A DNA stretch of 64,000 nucleotides, taken from the NCBI GenBank assembly GCA_021029095.1, contig JAJOHG010000005.1, forward strand, positions 1,329,025-1,393,024, given 5' to 3'. The notes under the pieces are model-generated. The model searched no databases. It was not told the DNA's origin and was given only the letters and a program-made list of their open reading frames with translations. Shown here piece by piece: positions 12,046-22,280 of the stretch (position 1 is the stretch's first letter; every line of letters begins with the position of its first letter). Source of the stretch: Phellopilus nigrolimitatus (Eukaryota; Basidiomycota; Agaricomycetes; Hymenochaetales; Hymenochaetaceae). The position numbers and the translations under genes were made by a program.

Positions 12046-12429
12046 ATGCAGAAGACGACGATAATGCTTCCTTGATGCGTCACGAGAAGACGGAGATGAG
12101 ACGCTTGAGAAGTTGTGTATCGTTATTCATGATATTCACTATAATGATAGACATGCTAGCTTATGTATCTCTCTACGCATTTGAATGGCATTATTAGTAT
12201 ACCACTTCCGAATCCTACTGAAGAAAGTAAGACTCGCGGGACGAAATGATGCTATTTTCTCGCAGTTCATTGTTTTGAGTTTGAACTCCGCCAACGAGCC
12301 GAAGATCTGCATCATGGTGGCCTTGTTGAGCTGGTTGCCTGTTGTGGCATTTCGTTCAAAGTCGCCAACGCGTGGTCGGCAACCACCTTCACGATCACCT
12401 CGAGCATCGCTCTCACCACACCCCCCACG
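12046..12429. other. Intergenic, upstream of shugoshin
   Basis: No supported gene. The open frames on both strands lack motifs. It presumably carries the shugoshin promoter; no TATA box was recognised. Confidence 0.4.
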
Positions 12430-14462
12430 ATGAGCAGACGCGACTCCAGAGTGCACATTTCGGTCCGTCAAAACGACACCCTCCTCGAGTTTGAGAACTG
12501 TAAGTCGTGTTCATTTGTTCGTCACGTGGGTCGGTTCCTCTCTGACGTCCCGTGTCTGCTGCAGTCAAGAAGAAGTTCCTATTCGCCAACAAGCAGATAA
12601 CGAAGTATGGATACCGCGGGCAGATATGAGCGCGATAATGATGCTGACATGTTTCGTTTATTAGACAGAACTGCAGCTTGAGCTTGAAGATCGAAGAGCT
12701 CAACGCTCACATATCGACACTTTACGTGGAGAATCTCCGCTTACGTGCATCTGAAATCGCGCTGCAGTCGCAGCTGAAAAGAGAGAAGCACAAATGCCAC
12801 AAGATCATGAGCGATGCGGAGGGGGCGGTAAGTGCGTGGTTTCGTACTACAAAAAGTGGGGAACTGAGCGAAAGCCACCACAAGACCTTGAACCTTCTCA
12901 AGCACTTCGGCATCATTCGTCAGTCCTACGATGTTTCTGAGCCGCCACCTTCGCCGAAGGAACCCGGAACTCCTCCGTCTCTGAAGTTTCAGAAGCCGCC
13001 TCCTCGGTCCCCTTCTGCACCACGACTAGCCCAGCTACCGAGCGTCCCAGACATAACAGAAGACCCCGAGCCTCATGAGACGTCCTCGGAGGAGAATGAC
13101 CTATATCTGAACCAACAGACTAACTTTATCTCAAAGAGGCCCCGAATCAGTACTTCTCGACTGCCTGTTCCCTCACGCATTTCTTCACCACCGCCATCCG
13201 ATGCCGTTCCACCTATCAATCTCGTTGCTGAGGACGGTTCTGGATCAAAAAGGAAGAGGAAGCTGACGCGAAGACCAAGTGGTCTGATGCCTGTTCCCGA
13301 TCAACCTACACGTCCCGTGAGCCCAGCATTGGGGTCGCCCATAGGGGACGTGATGGACTTGTCCGAAGAGGAGGAAGCTGCGGCATTAAAGGATCTGGAA
13401 GACATCGTGTCGAGGGAGGACGAGCGAGAAGAGGAAGCAGCGAAGAAACCGAAGAAGAAATCCAAGCCGAGGGAAGATAGCGACCGCGATGCCGTCGAGA
13501 GAACAGAACGGAAGAAGGTCAAGGATGACGTTCCGATTATAAGACTAAAGGATGTGACTAATTCACCTCGTCGACGTCGCCGTGCTGCACCTTTCACTGA
13601 TGGAGCAAGTAACAGTGAGTCTGCCGCGCGTTTTGATCCCATTCACTAAATTAATGAAATCTTAACTAGACCATGAGCGAGCTACGTCATCTGGACTATC
13701 CAACGTGGGTTCACATGCGCCGTTATCTTCCTCTTCTTTGTCGACTCTGCAGTCTGCAGAGGATGAGCCTTCGTATCTCCCAACTCCGCTTCCTTCTTCT
13801 GCGGCAAATACGCCTGTTGCAAAACACGCTTCTCTTCCTGTGGACGATGGTGAGGCAAGTGCTGGCGGGCGTGAACGGCGCACGCGCAAGAGCGTTAATT
13901 ATGCAGAACCTAAGCTAAACACGTAAGCAACCAGTTTTACTCTATTTGAAGAGAACTAGAGCTAATTTCTGCTTCCATTTGTAGGAAAATGCGCAAGCCG
14001 GATTCCATCGCATCTTCCGGAACTAGACTATCGTTAACGTCTGTTACTACATCTGCTGAAACTCCTTTACCTATGCCATCGTCAAGCCGGAGTGGAGGCT
14101 CTGCTAGGTCTTCGCCGGAGGCTGAAGAGCTCCCCATGACGGCTAAGCAAAAGGCTAGTCTAGGTGCCGGAGCAGGACGTCGGTCTACACTGTCCACCTC
14201 GGTTACGAAACGAAAACGTCTGTCAAAGTCTCAGTCTGACGACCGGACCGACGGCCTCGACGATGGGGAGACTGACGGTGGAGACGCCGATGCGGAGTTC
14301 AGCGAGTTTAGCGACTTCAAAAGCGGGTTGGCTAACATCAACACGCGGCGGAAAAGTGTGCAGAGCGACAGTGATCATGATGTGACTGCCAAGAATGGCT
14401 ATCATAGAACTCAGCGGGAGATCGAAGACGGCATCGGGAGGCGGCATAGCATTGCCATCTAA
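12430..14462 (+). CDS. SGO1: Shugoshin, centromeric cohesin protector
   Basis: Five exons (12430-12499, 12565-12604, 12665-13614, 13670-13922, 13985-14462) give 596 residues in one frame. The N-terminal shugoshin coiled coil is clear (FKKKFLFANKQITK, IEELNAHISTLYVENLRLRA, then SEIALQSQLKREK). The short basic C-terminal shugoshin motif is also present near residues 420-440 (RRERRTRKSVNYAEPKLNT). Between them the chain is disordered and rich in Pro and Ser. Shugoshins recruit PP2A to keep centromeric cohesin dephosphorylated and protected from separase in meiosis I and mitosis, and help bi-orientation; the coiled coil binds PP2A and the basic motif binds phosphorylated H2A. Basidiomycetes usually have one copy. 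No frameshift or lost motif is seen. Confidence 0.93.
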
Positions 14463-14893
14463 TCATGTTGGTTTCGGTCCTAATGCCCTTAATTCTCTGT
14501 GCAATATGTACTGCGTTCGCGCGATTATCGCTCTGATTTTTATTCCTTATGACCGTCATGAATCCTTCTTTCCATTTGGTTACATAGGTCGCTAGATAGC
14601 GTTACGTTCTTCATCGCAACTGTATTACAATGCTCGTTCATATTCGCGATATCAACCGGATTTCTCTGCTGTGAATTCAGAATGAAAGATTTCGCTTGTA
14701 TTTATGGTATACGCTGTACGACACGAGAATAGCTAAACTCAAAATGATGGCCTTGACGGTAAATCATAAGTTGAATCAATAAATGAACACGATAGAGTAA
14801 AATGCTCGCGCCTCAGCTCAAGATCGTCTTTGTGTCAATAGGCTGATGAATGTTTGGCTCAAAACGAAAGAGTACCAAGAAAACTTCAAAGTG
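14463..14893. other. Convergent 3' intergenic region
   Basis: AT-rich DNA between the stop codons of shugoshin (plus strand) and the 14894-17054 gene (minus strand). No gene is seen; presumably it holds both poly(A) regions. Confidence 0.5.
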
Positions 14894-17054
14894 TTAAGCG
14901 CCGACTGGACTTGCCGCAAAAGTCAGCTTCTCCACGGCCACCTCGTCATCGTCCTCATCGTCGGTATCCCGCACCCACGCGCCGAAGTCCACATCTTGCT
15001 CGAGGAAATTACTCAACTGGTTCACCTGAGCGTCGACGTCGAACTGCGAATTGTACGTCATGCCGAGCAGGCCCGAGCTTGCACGCACGATGTTCCGCTG
15101 ACTGCTGCCTGTACGCTGACTCTGCCCGCGCAGTACAGCGATCTGCGAATTTGTGGGCTTATCGAGTACCTGCTGTGCTTTTGGCGACGCCTGCTGCGTC
15201 GACGCACCCAGGGGTGCAAAGCGACCGGGGCTCTGCGTAAAGCCGAGAGGGGATGCCGGGAGGTCAGGAACGTGGTTCGTCGACCCGCGCGACGAACCGG
15301 ATGAGTCGCCCGATGCGGGAGACGAGAAGTACGATCGGTCGGACTTCGCGGGAGAGTGCGCACCGCCTTCCTCGCTTGTCTCGCCACCGGCGTCATCCGC
15401 ACCTAGGTGCTGCGGGAGTTGCTTGCGCGATGGGGGGCGAGGGCGTGGGATCGACTTACGCGAGCTCGCAAGCAAGTCGACAGCTACATGCCGATCTGGC
15501 GTACGCGGGAAAGGCATTTTGCGGATAACCGCTGCGCCATTGATCTGGGAATCGGGCGTGGTGGGACCATTGGTAAACGTGGCGACACCATAAGGTGAGG
15601 GCGTTGTTCGGTGTTTCTTCAGCGGCTGCCGCTCGGGCGTGCGAGGGTGGTTATGCACCGTAAATGGAGCGGGAGCGCCATCCTCTGAAAGCGGCGTGAG
15701 AGGGCGGACCTGCTTATTTGGCGGCGTTGTAGGCCCTTGAGCGGCGGTCGCAGGTCGAGGCGCTCCGACGAACATTGGGGTGAATTCAGGAGAATTAGCG
15801 GATGAGTCCGGCGGAGATGGAGGTGTTAGGTGTAACGGTTCCTCTGCGAATTTTGATTCAATTCCCTGCCGATCGATTGAAGAAACGGGAGCAATTTGTG
15901 GTAGTTGTTCTAGTTCAGCTACGCTTATTTGCGCCTGATTACCTACAACGGTATCCTTTGGTGTGGACGTCGGTAGATTCGAAGGGAAAGACAGAGGCAA
16001 AGACTTGTCCAATTCGTGAGTAGCGACGGTATCTTTCGGAGTAGAAGTTGGCAAATCAGACGGAAACGAGGAGGGGAAAATGTTCTGCATATTCATTAGC
16101 ACCATCGAACTAGTGACGTAAAAGGAGACTTACAGAGAGGTCGGGCAAGACACTTTGTCGATTTTTGTTCGAGTCTTTGATCAGTACGTCTCCCCTTGAA
16201 ACCGAAACGGGGTTTGATAGGAAACGTTCCGCTCCAGATGTAGGTTTATTCAGGCCAGCATCGCTAATATTAACATTGGTTGTGTTGACGGTTTTCGCGT
16301 CTACGCAATGAACGGCAGTTTGTTTCTCCACATCGTTTTGTGATAAGTGTTGTTCCGCTGTAGCCCTTCGAGATGCGATGTCTTCCCTGGAAGCCGGGCC
16401 CGACTTTTTTAGTTTGCTCTCTTTGAGCACCGAAGATCTCTTGACGACCGGAAAACCCAACGGAGTTTGGCTGTGGCTGACCGGTTGTGTAGTCGATGCT
16501 GTGACAGGCGAGGAGCCCAGTGGTTGCAGACTGGCTTTCCAGCTCAAGACCTTCTCAAGGGAGTTTTGTGATTTAGTATCCGACGGCACGAGCATCGCAC
16601 GTTCCTTCCCCTTCAGCTTGAAGCGTCGCTCAGCCATCATCCGTTCCCATTCAAACCATTCCTCCTCCGTCTCCGCGAGTATCCAGGGAAGGTCTTGATC
16701 CTCTTGTCCTAGGCCAGTAGTCACAGAAGCTGTACCTGGCTGAGTAGTCGCGTATCCAAACCTTGTACTTCGAATCTTACAGAAATCGCTAATGTTCCGC
16801 CCGTCCCGCACGGCCTGCTCGATTTCGGACTGAAGCAACTCCGAACGCTCTCGAGAGGTCGGCGATGTCGGCGCTGAGGGTGGGCATAGCTCGTCTGGAA
16901 GCGCAGCAATTGCCAGATGCCGTTGAGACAAGCGAGAGGAATAAGTTAATACGGGAGGTCGTCTGATCGTTTCGGTGGATGTGAGCGAGCTTGACGAGAT
17001 TGTCCGTGGCGGCGGCGCGATTGTTTGCGGAAAGACGGGCGTGTACAACGACAT
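14894..17054 (-). CDS. Large disordered S/T-P-rich protein, function unknown
   Basis: Two exons (16134-17054 and 14894-16084) joined by a 49-nt intron with donor GTAAGT give about 703 residues. I do not recognise a domain. The N-terminal third has one ordered-looking acidic/aromatic stretch (PWILAETEEEWFEWERMMAE) followed by a basic patch. The rest is low complexity with many S/T-P sites (TPPSPP, TTPDSQ, RTPDRH, HRTTPSPYG), as in CDK-regulated nuclear proteins. A 15-residue unit SFPSxLPTSTPKDTV occurs twice near the start of exon 2. The C-terminus is acidic (DTDDEDDDEVAVEKL). It faces shugoshin tail to tail and diverges from the phosphatase gene. A cell-cycle role is only a guess from the phospho-site density. 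Confidence 0.72.
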
Positions 17055-18173
17055 TTCACGATATCACTGATTTAAAATAAAATACAAGCAAGAGAGGATG
17101 CGTCGTGCCGTGTCTGTGGTTGTGGTCGTAGCTGTCACAGTAAGCGCGACGAGTCGTCGGAGATGAACATGCCACGATAGCCAAATATGGCAATATGTTC
17201 CGCGTCACCTTATTCTTTGAGCTCAAATCTTTTCTTGTGGTACCTTAACCTGTGTCTGCCAGCTCATCTTTCCAGTCTACGAGTCATCGACTTCGCCGAC
17301 CTGTGGTGCCTTGCCATGTGCACTTCATCTGGTTACTCGTTACTGTCACATAGAACGGCGGGCGCTCTGCCAAATTTGGCCATCGGGGACCCTTTTTAGG
17401 AACACAAGGCCTCAGTTCTCCATCGTTTCAATGATTCGTGGCGTACCGCTTGGCGTTCTATGTGGGTACTTCAATGCTGTGGAACCACAGCAGTTCCATA
17501 AGCTTCAGCTCATTCTCAGAATCGGAACGTACCTTGAGCCTCTTTGAAACCTTCCACGGGAGTCATTCTTGCTTGCTGCGTGCAACAGAGAATAGCGCAA
17601 TCGAGATTGGTTATTATAAACCACCGATCGTCTCGACCATGCGTATCGACGCATCTCTTTCGCGACAACACCGACCATGCCCAGGATCAAGGTTATTGCC
17701 TTGATCAAGTGCATGAGTGCCTTGATTGAGACTGGCCACAATGACTTGCCGCTTGTCCCAATCTGTCTGCTCTGTTGATCCTATGTTCGCGTTGACTGTG
17801 GCTCGCAACTATTTAGGTGCTGAATGCTGTTCTGTCCTGATACTCGCCGTCTGTGAAAAAAATGTGGACTGGTCGCCACAATAGGCTTTCATGTTCGTTG
17901 CAACGCGCCCTCCGGAGGAGCGGCTTGTCCCAGTGGGGAAATTTCACTACACAAACATTGTCTGCTGCTATGTACGCCGCAAATCACCTCCAGAATGCAC
18001 TGAGGGGAATCATCGCCATCAAGTGAGAGAAACAATATGTAAAACGCGATTCATCGACATCTTCTGACTCCAAGTGCTGTATCTCGCCCTTGACGGTGTC
18101 ATCTTCTCACCGGACTTGCTACTTGGCCGCAACCTACACTTGCATTTGCCTCCCCCTCTGATTTCGCTGCTAC
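17055..18173. other. Divergent intergenic region, no gene seen
   Basis: 1.1 kb between the disordered-protein gene (minus strand) and the phosphatase gene (plus strand). Open frames here are short, overlap in several frames and carry no motif. Confidence 0.4.
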
Positions 18174-18181
18174 TATATAAG
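18174..18181 (+). promoter_or_regulatory. TATA box of the phosphatase gene
   Basis: TATATAAG lies 75 nt upstream of ATG 18256 but only 18 nt upstream of an earlier in-frame ATG at 18199. A fungal start site some 30 nt after the box would leave the earlier ATG out of the transcript. This decides the start in favour of 18256. Confidence 0.55.
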
Positions 18182-18255
18182 CGACTCGCTTGGACACCAT
18201 GCTTTCGTCAAACACAAGCTTTTCTAGTCCGTACCGCACAGACCATACGACAAGA

Positions 18256-19025
18256 ATGGGCTGGAGAAATCACGCAGACCCTGTCATCGAGGGAAAGCTC
18301 TATCTCGGAAAGTGAATATAAACTCCTGCTTGTCTTATGCATGAACACATATTCACTTACTACGTTTGTTTTAGCCTTACTACTGCATCGACTCCGCAAG
18401 GATTGCACGAAAGGAAGATTACGCACATTGTATCTGCCTGTCGGGAACCAATCCCGGCTCACCACCCTCAGTCCGGCTATTTCATATACAAGATCCCTGT
18501 CGAGGATGCGCCAACGGAGGACCTGCTCATCCACCTTCCCGGCGCGTGCCAGTTCATCCACAACGCGATGCAAACAGAGGGCGCAGTAGTGCTCGTGCAC
18601 TGTGTGCAAGGTCTATCCAGAAGTGCGTGCGTCGTCGCTGCATACCGTACGTTTCTTCAGAATTATCACTTTAAAGGATTTTCAAACATCTCATTTTTAA
18701 CGTCTCCTCATAGTAATGTGGTCCAGACGACTATCGGCAACAGACGCGCTCACCGTCGTTCGCCAAGGTAATCCTCTCTCCCCCTCCTTCTCTTTCGTCT
18801 GCTTCTCCCTTTTTGTCACTATTTAAGATATTTTTTCTTTGGATAGCCCGCGAGCAAATTTGGCTGAACCCCAGTTTTCAAGAGCAGCTCGTCATCTTCG
18901 AAGCTTGCAGATATAACCCGCACCCGAACGACGGCATATATCGCAAATGGCGCTACCAGCTCGAGGAGGCCCGTCGGCGCATCGCAGCGCAGGCTGCATC
19001 TGGCTCGTCCGGAGGAGGGTTGTGA
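18256..19025 (+). CDS. Dual-specificity protein phosphatase
   Basis: Four exons (18256-18311, 18375-18646, 18714-18767, 18847-19025) give about 186 residues. It is a bare catalytic domain: IEGKLYLGN at the N-terminus, THIVSACREPIP, YKIPVEDAPTEDLLIHL supplying the general-acid Asp region, and the P-loop HCVQGLSRS with catalytic Cys near residue 95 and the following Arg. After it come LMWSRRLSATDALTVVRQ and NPSFQEQLVIFE, the usual recognition-helix region of small DUSPs. It should dephosphorylate phospho-Tyr and phospho-Ser/Thr. It lacks the zinc-binding C-terminal domain of YVH1/DUSP12, so it is not a complete YVH1. The substrate cannot be told. An extended start at 18199 would add 19 residues. 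Confidence 0.85.
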
Positions 19026-19789
19026 GCCTTTAGCTCAAATTTATGGAGGAGAGCAGCTTTTGTTCTCGTTGTCGAACAAGGCTTACATGGACATGTTCAT
19101 TTGACGCACCAGAGGCATGGAGTTCTGTCACGTTCTGCCGCATTATATAATAGTCAGACGCCTTTTGCTGTTAATCTCCCCGGGCCATTGCTGTAGTATT
19201 TGCTGATAAATACAAAGGCGGTGAGGATTTATTTCGGAATGAGGGACGAGATCCTGTCTGCGCGTGTGTAATTTCTATATCTCCATCACTCTCAGGATTC
19301 CCATCGCATCATGAAGAAACCATAACTGTCAACGTACGAGAACACCCGAAGACCCATGGATCTGTGCCCGGGAGACCAAGCTAGTTTGCGCGGCGGTGGC
19401 TCATTTCTGAAGTTAAAGTTCCGGCAATCCCGACGGGTCGTGCGGTGGTAGTAGTACTAGTACTCATTTCTGCATGGTCAGCTCGCCCTAAGCACGATGA
19501 TGTCGGACTAGTATACCGATTTCGAAAAGGATACTAGGTACCGTGTTATCTTATCGAAAAAGTATTCGGGGAATAAAGAAACATGAATTTAAATGTGGGG
19601 TGCCCACATATTAGGGGGGGAGCGAAGCTTGTGTAACTAAGCTCTTTTATGCTCCAATAGGGCTCACCATGAGTCCTCGAAACCGTGGTACCGACTCCCA
19701 CGGAGCTGCAGTCCGGGTCGAGAATTTGTGACTTTCAATACCCAAAGGTAGTTTACGGATTTTCAAGGACAGAATAGCACCAGTATATT
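19026..19789. other. Intergenic, no gene seen
   Basis: Mixed AT-rich DNA after the phosphatase stop. It contains a run of eight G near 19613-19620 but no supported gene or clear element ends. Confidence 0.4.
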
Positions 19790-20340
19790 CATTTTTATAT
19801 TGTGTGTATGTATGGTATGTACATAGCAGTGCCATTGGTTGCCGCCATCAATCAACTATATGAAGGGGTTGATGTACGTCTTGTAGCGGCGGCAGCGCGC
19901 AATGACAGTGTCGGTGACGAGTGGGACCGGAGTATCACCCTCCTTGAGCGAGCCGTACGGCATGAGGACAAGCCCAAGTTGAGCAGCGCGGAGGTCGTCG
20001 GAACTGCGTTGATCGTACAGCGCTGGTAAGATGGGTCCGCGTCCACGTGCGGCGATGGTGAAATGCACGCATTCGACAGCAAGCACATCTCAGGAGGCGG
20101 CGCGTACAGCTCGCGCGGGTCAGGCGGGGCCATCAGCACGTTTGCGGTGTACAGCGCGTGTGGTTTCGGCCCGCCTGCGAGCCCCATCTGTGAGAACTGG
20201 CCTGACACCACACCCATTCGCTGCTGGTATCCCGACTGCACGGGTGAGTGCACGGGTGCGCCGCTACCAAAGCCGGGCGCATTGATGCATTCAGGTGCGG
20301 CGGGCTAGAAAGACTCACTGCTGGGTCTGTTGCCCCGCAA
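19790..20340 (-). pseudogene. SEC24: Decayed SEC24 (COPII coat) fragment
   Basis: On the minus strand the region codes in pieces for the N-terminal half of Sec24, the cargo-selecting COPII subunit. A Gly/Pro/Gln-rich start (VQSGYQQRMGVVSGQFSQMG) is followed by the segment preceding the zinc finger ([20 protein letters not shown]), then, in another frame, [20 protein letters not shown] and [16 protein letters not shown], where a TAG stop interrupts before LIDGGNQWHCYV. Sec24 normally has Cys at the second position of the CRRC pair; here it is Tyr. So there is at least one frameshift near 19990, one nonsense codon near 19857 and one lost zinc ligand, and the trunk, helical and gelsolin-like domains are absent. 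Sec24 is essential, so a complete copy must exist elsewhere. Confidence 0.75.
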
Positions 20341-20750
20341 ACTGGCATTCCTCGAGTGTGTTCATAGAACGTCGTCGTCGTCGCGCTTAGGCCGCCAGTG
20401 TGCGACAGGTCTGGCCGGTTCGCACGGCTTGGAACGAGCTGAAGCGGCCGATGGGCTTGATATGGATGTTGCCACTGAGGCCGACCTTGCGTGCCGCGCG
20501 GCGGATGAAGCTCACGCGGTTCGAGTACAGGCTCTCGTGGATGGACGCCGTGCGCAACTACATGCGCGTGAGCGGACGCCGCTGGTCGACGACACCTCCG
20601 CGAGCTGCGCGGCGGTGTTGTGCGTGCGCAGCTTCTCTATGACGGTCGCCTTCATCGCGAGCTTGATCCAGTCGAGCGGGATGAACCAGATGTGTTCCAG
20701 AGACAGCCTGCGCGCCTCGAAGGCACGCGCCATAATGGGCCAGTTCTCAC
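20341..20750 (-). other. Unidentified coding-like fragment
   Basis: Two minus-strand stretches look protein-like: RRLSLEHIWFIPLDWIKLAM with ATVIEKLRTHNTAAQLAEV (20590-20735), and, in another frame, ESLYSNRVSFIRRAARKVG with LSGNIHIKPIGRFSSFQAV (20395-20545). I do not recognise either. They may be one broken gene next to the SEC24 fragment. Confidence 0.3.
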
Positions 20751-20769
20751 GGGGGGGGGGGGGGGGGGG
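20751..20769. repeat. Poly(G) run, 19 G
   Basis: An uninterrupted run of 19 G directly follows the unidentified coding-like fragment. Its true length is likely to be unreliable in any assembly. Confidence 0.9.
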
Positions 20770-20869
20770 CACACAGCCACTCCGCGAGCATCACGTGATA
20801 TCTTTTTGGGAGCCCCTACCCCTGTAAGAGGGAGCTTCGCTCCCAATTATTATTGAATGCGACAAACAC

Positions 20870-21850
20870 ATTTTACACTGAACAATTTACTACTAAACAT
20901 AAGTCGATCCAAGCCATCCCAGAATCTCAATCCAAATCCCTCACATATATCCGTCTGCTCGACAATACCTTCGGCCCAGTATATTCAAAGATGCGACTGC
21001 ATACCACCCGACGCAGGCGCGATAAACGTGGTCGAACAGTGAACGAAGTGAAAGAACCGGTTGACTCGGAGTTACTTTTCTGTCTCTTCTTTCGATAGGG
21101 TCAGACGGGCTTTGGATTCTTTGCACATGTACAAGCTACATCTGAAGGGGTCGATAATATTTGATGGACTTTCAACCGAAGAAGATCATGTATGCAGAGG
21201 CGAGCCACAAAACTTCGGTGAATATTGTGAAACCGCGAACGTTCGCCCGATTCCTAAGCTGATCAGGCACCCCTTACAGCACGAGAAAGAGAAGATGTTC
21301 ACGTATAGTTGTCGGTGACTCGGCCCGCGTTCATCGCGAAGATCAAGGCCACGTACGTAAAACTAAGTAGCCGACGATCGCCGATGCGCTCTCTCTTTCA
21401 AGTCTGGAATTCTCATCCATCTCTTAAACTTCGCTCTCGGTCGCGCGCATTCTTGAGGTAAACGCATCGCCAAGCGGGAGAAAAAAATGAGGACATTACT
21501 GATCGCGACCAAAATCACAAACCGCCCGAGTGGGGCACGGTGTACCCGAGGACCACGTATACAAGAAAGACACGTACATCATTGTGCGAAGGTGCAAACA
21601 AGCCGCCCTGCGACTTTCAACCGGTTGTCCAGCCAGGTTGCTCGCATGTATTGAGCACGAACCGGCCACCATTTTGACAAAATGTCGATGACGGAACGAA
21701 AAGCGTTTCAGCTCCCAACTCGTGTGTGATGGGGAAAAAACTCGACTCACCAAAGACAAAACCTCATGATCATTGTGATTCTTGCTGATGTGTCCTGCAG
21801 TCAAGGCGCAGAAGCTATACATAAAAAATGACTTTCAAAGGGGTTTTAAG
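20870..21850 (-). repeat. Decayed fourth copy of repeat family X
   Basis: The segment matches 31400-31920 of the left X copy in the same orientation: shared words include TTTCGATAGGGTCAGACGGG (TTTCGAAAGGGTCAGACGGG in X), CAGAGGCGAGCCACAAA, CCTAAGCTGATCAGGCACC, TACAGCACGAGAAAGAGAAG and ATCGCGAAGATCAAGGCCAC. Many substitutions and indels separate them, and the rest of X is missing. It ends just outside the left palindrome border. Confidence 0.65.
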
Positions 21851-22160
21851 AGTTGGTATGAGCAGCTTTTGTTTTCGGTCGTACCCTAATTTATTGAAAA
21901 CCACCTGTTTACAGCCGAATTACCCGTTACCCAACCCGGGGACGGCCTAACCGTATGCAATATGACAGATTCAACCGTACCAAAGTTGTACCGTCTCGCA
22001 AAATCCGAGGATTTAATCCATCGTTATCGAATGCCTGCGTCACGCGAGACGTCATGCATGTCATCGAGTGGAAGAAGTCTGGCCGAAACAGGGAAATTCC
22101 CGCCACCGACGCATCTTGTTGCGCTTCCGAGAGCGCGTTCCTGACATAATCCTCGCTGCA

Positions 22161-22168
22161 TATAAATA
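22161..22168 (+). promoter_or_regulatory. TATA box of gene Y, left copy
   Basis: TATAAATA lies 120 nt before ATG 22281 and is kept exactly in the inverted copy (54673-54680). Confidence 0.6.
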
Positions 22169-22280
22169 CCTGCCTGCCACTCTCGTCTCCCTCATTCGTT
22201 TCTTGACCTCGTTCTCCCATCTCCCCCAGCAGCAGAAACCACTCTCCACTCGAAGCACTCTCAACAGCAGCCCGGGAAAC

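Noticed and set aside
18199..18255. Longer phosphatase start at 18199
   Set aside because: It is in frame, but lies only 18 nt after the TATA box, so it would probably be outside the transcript.
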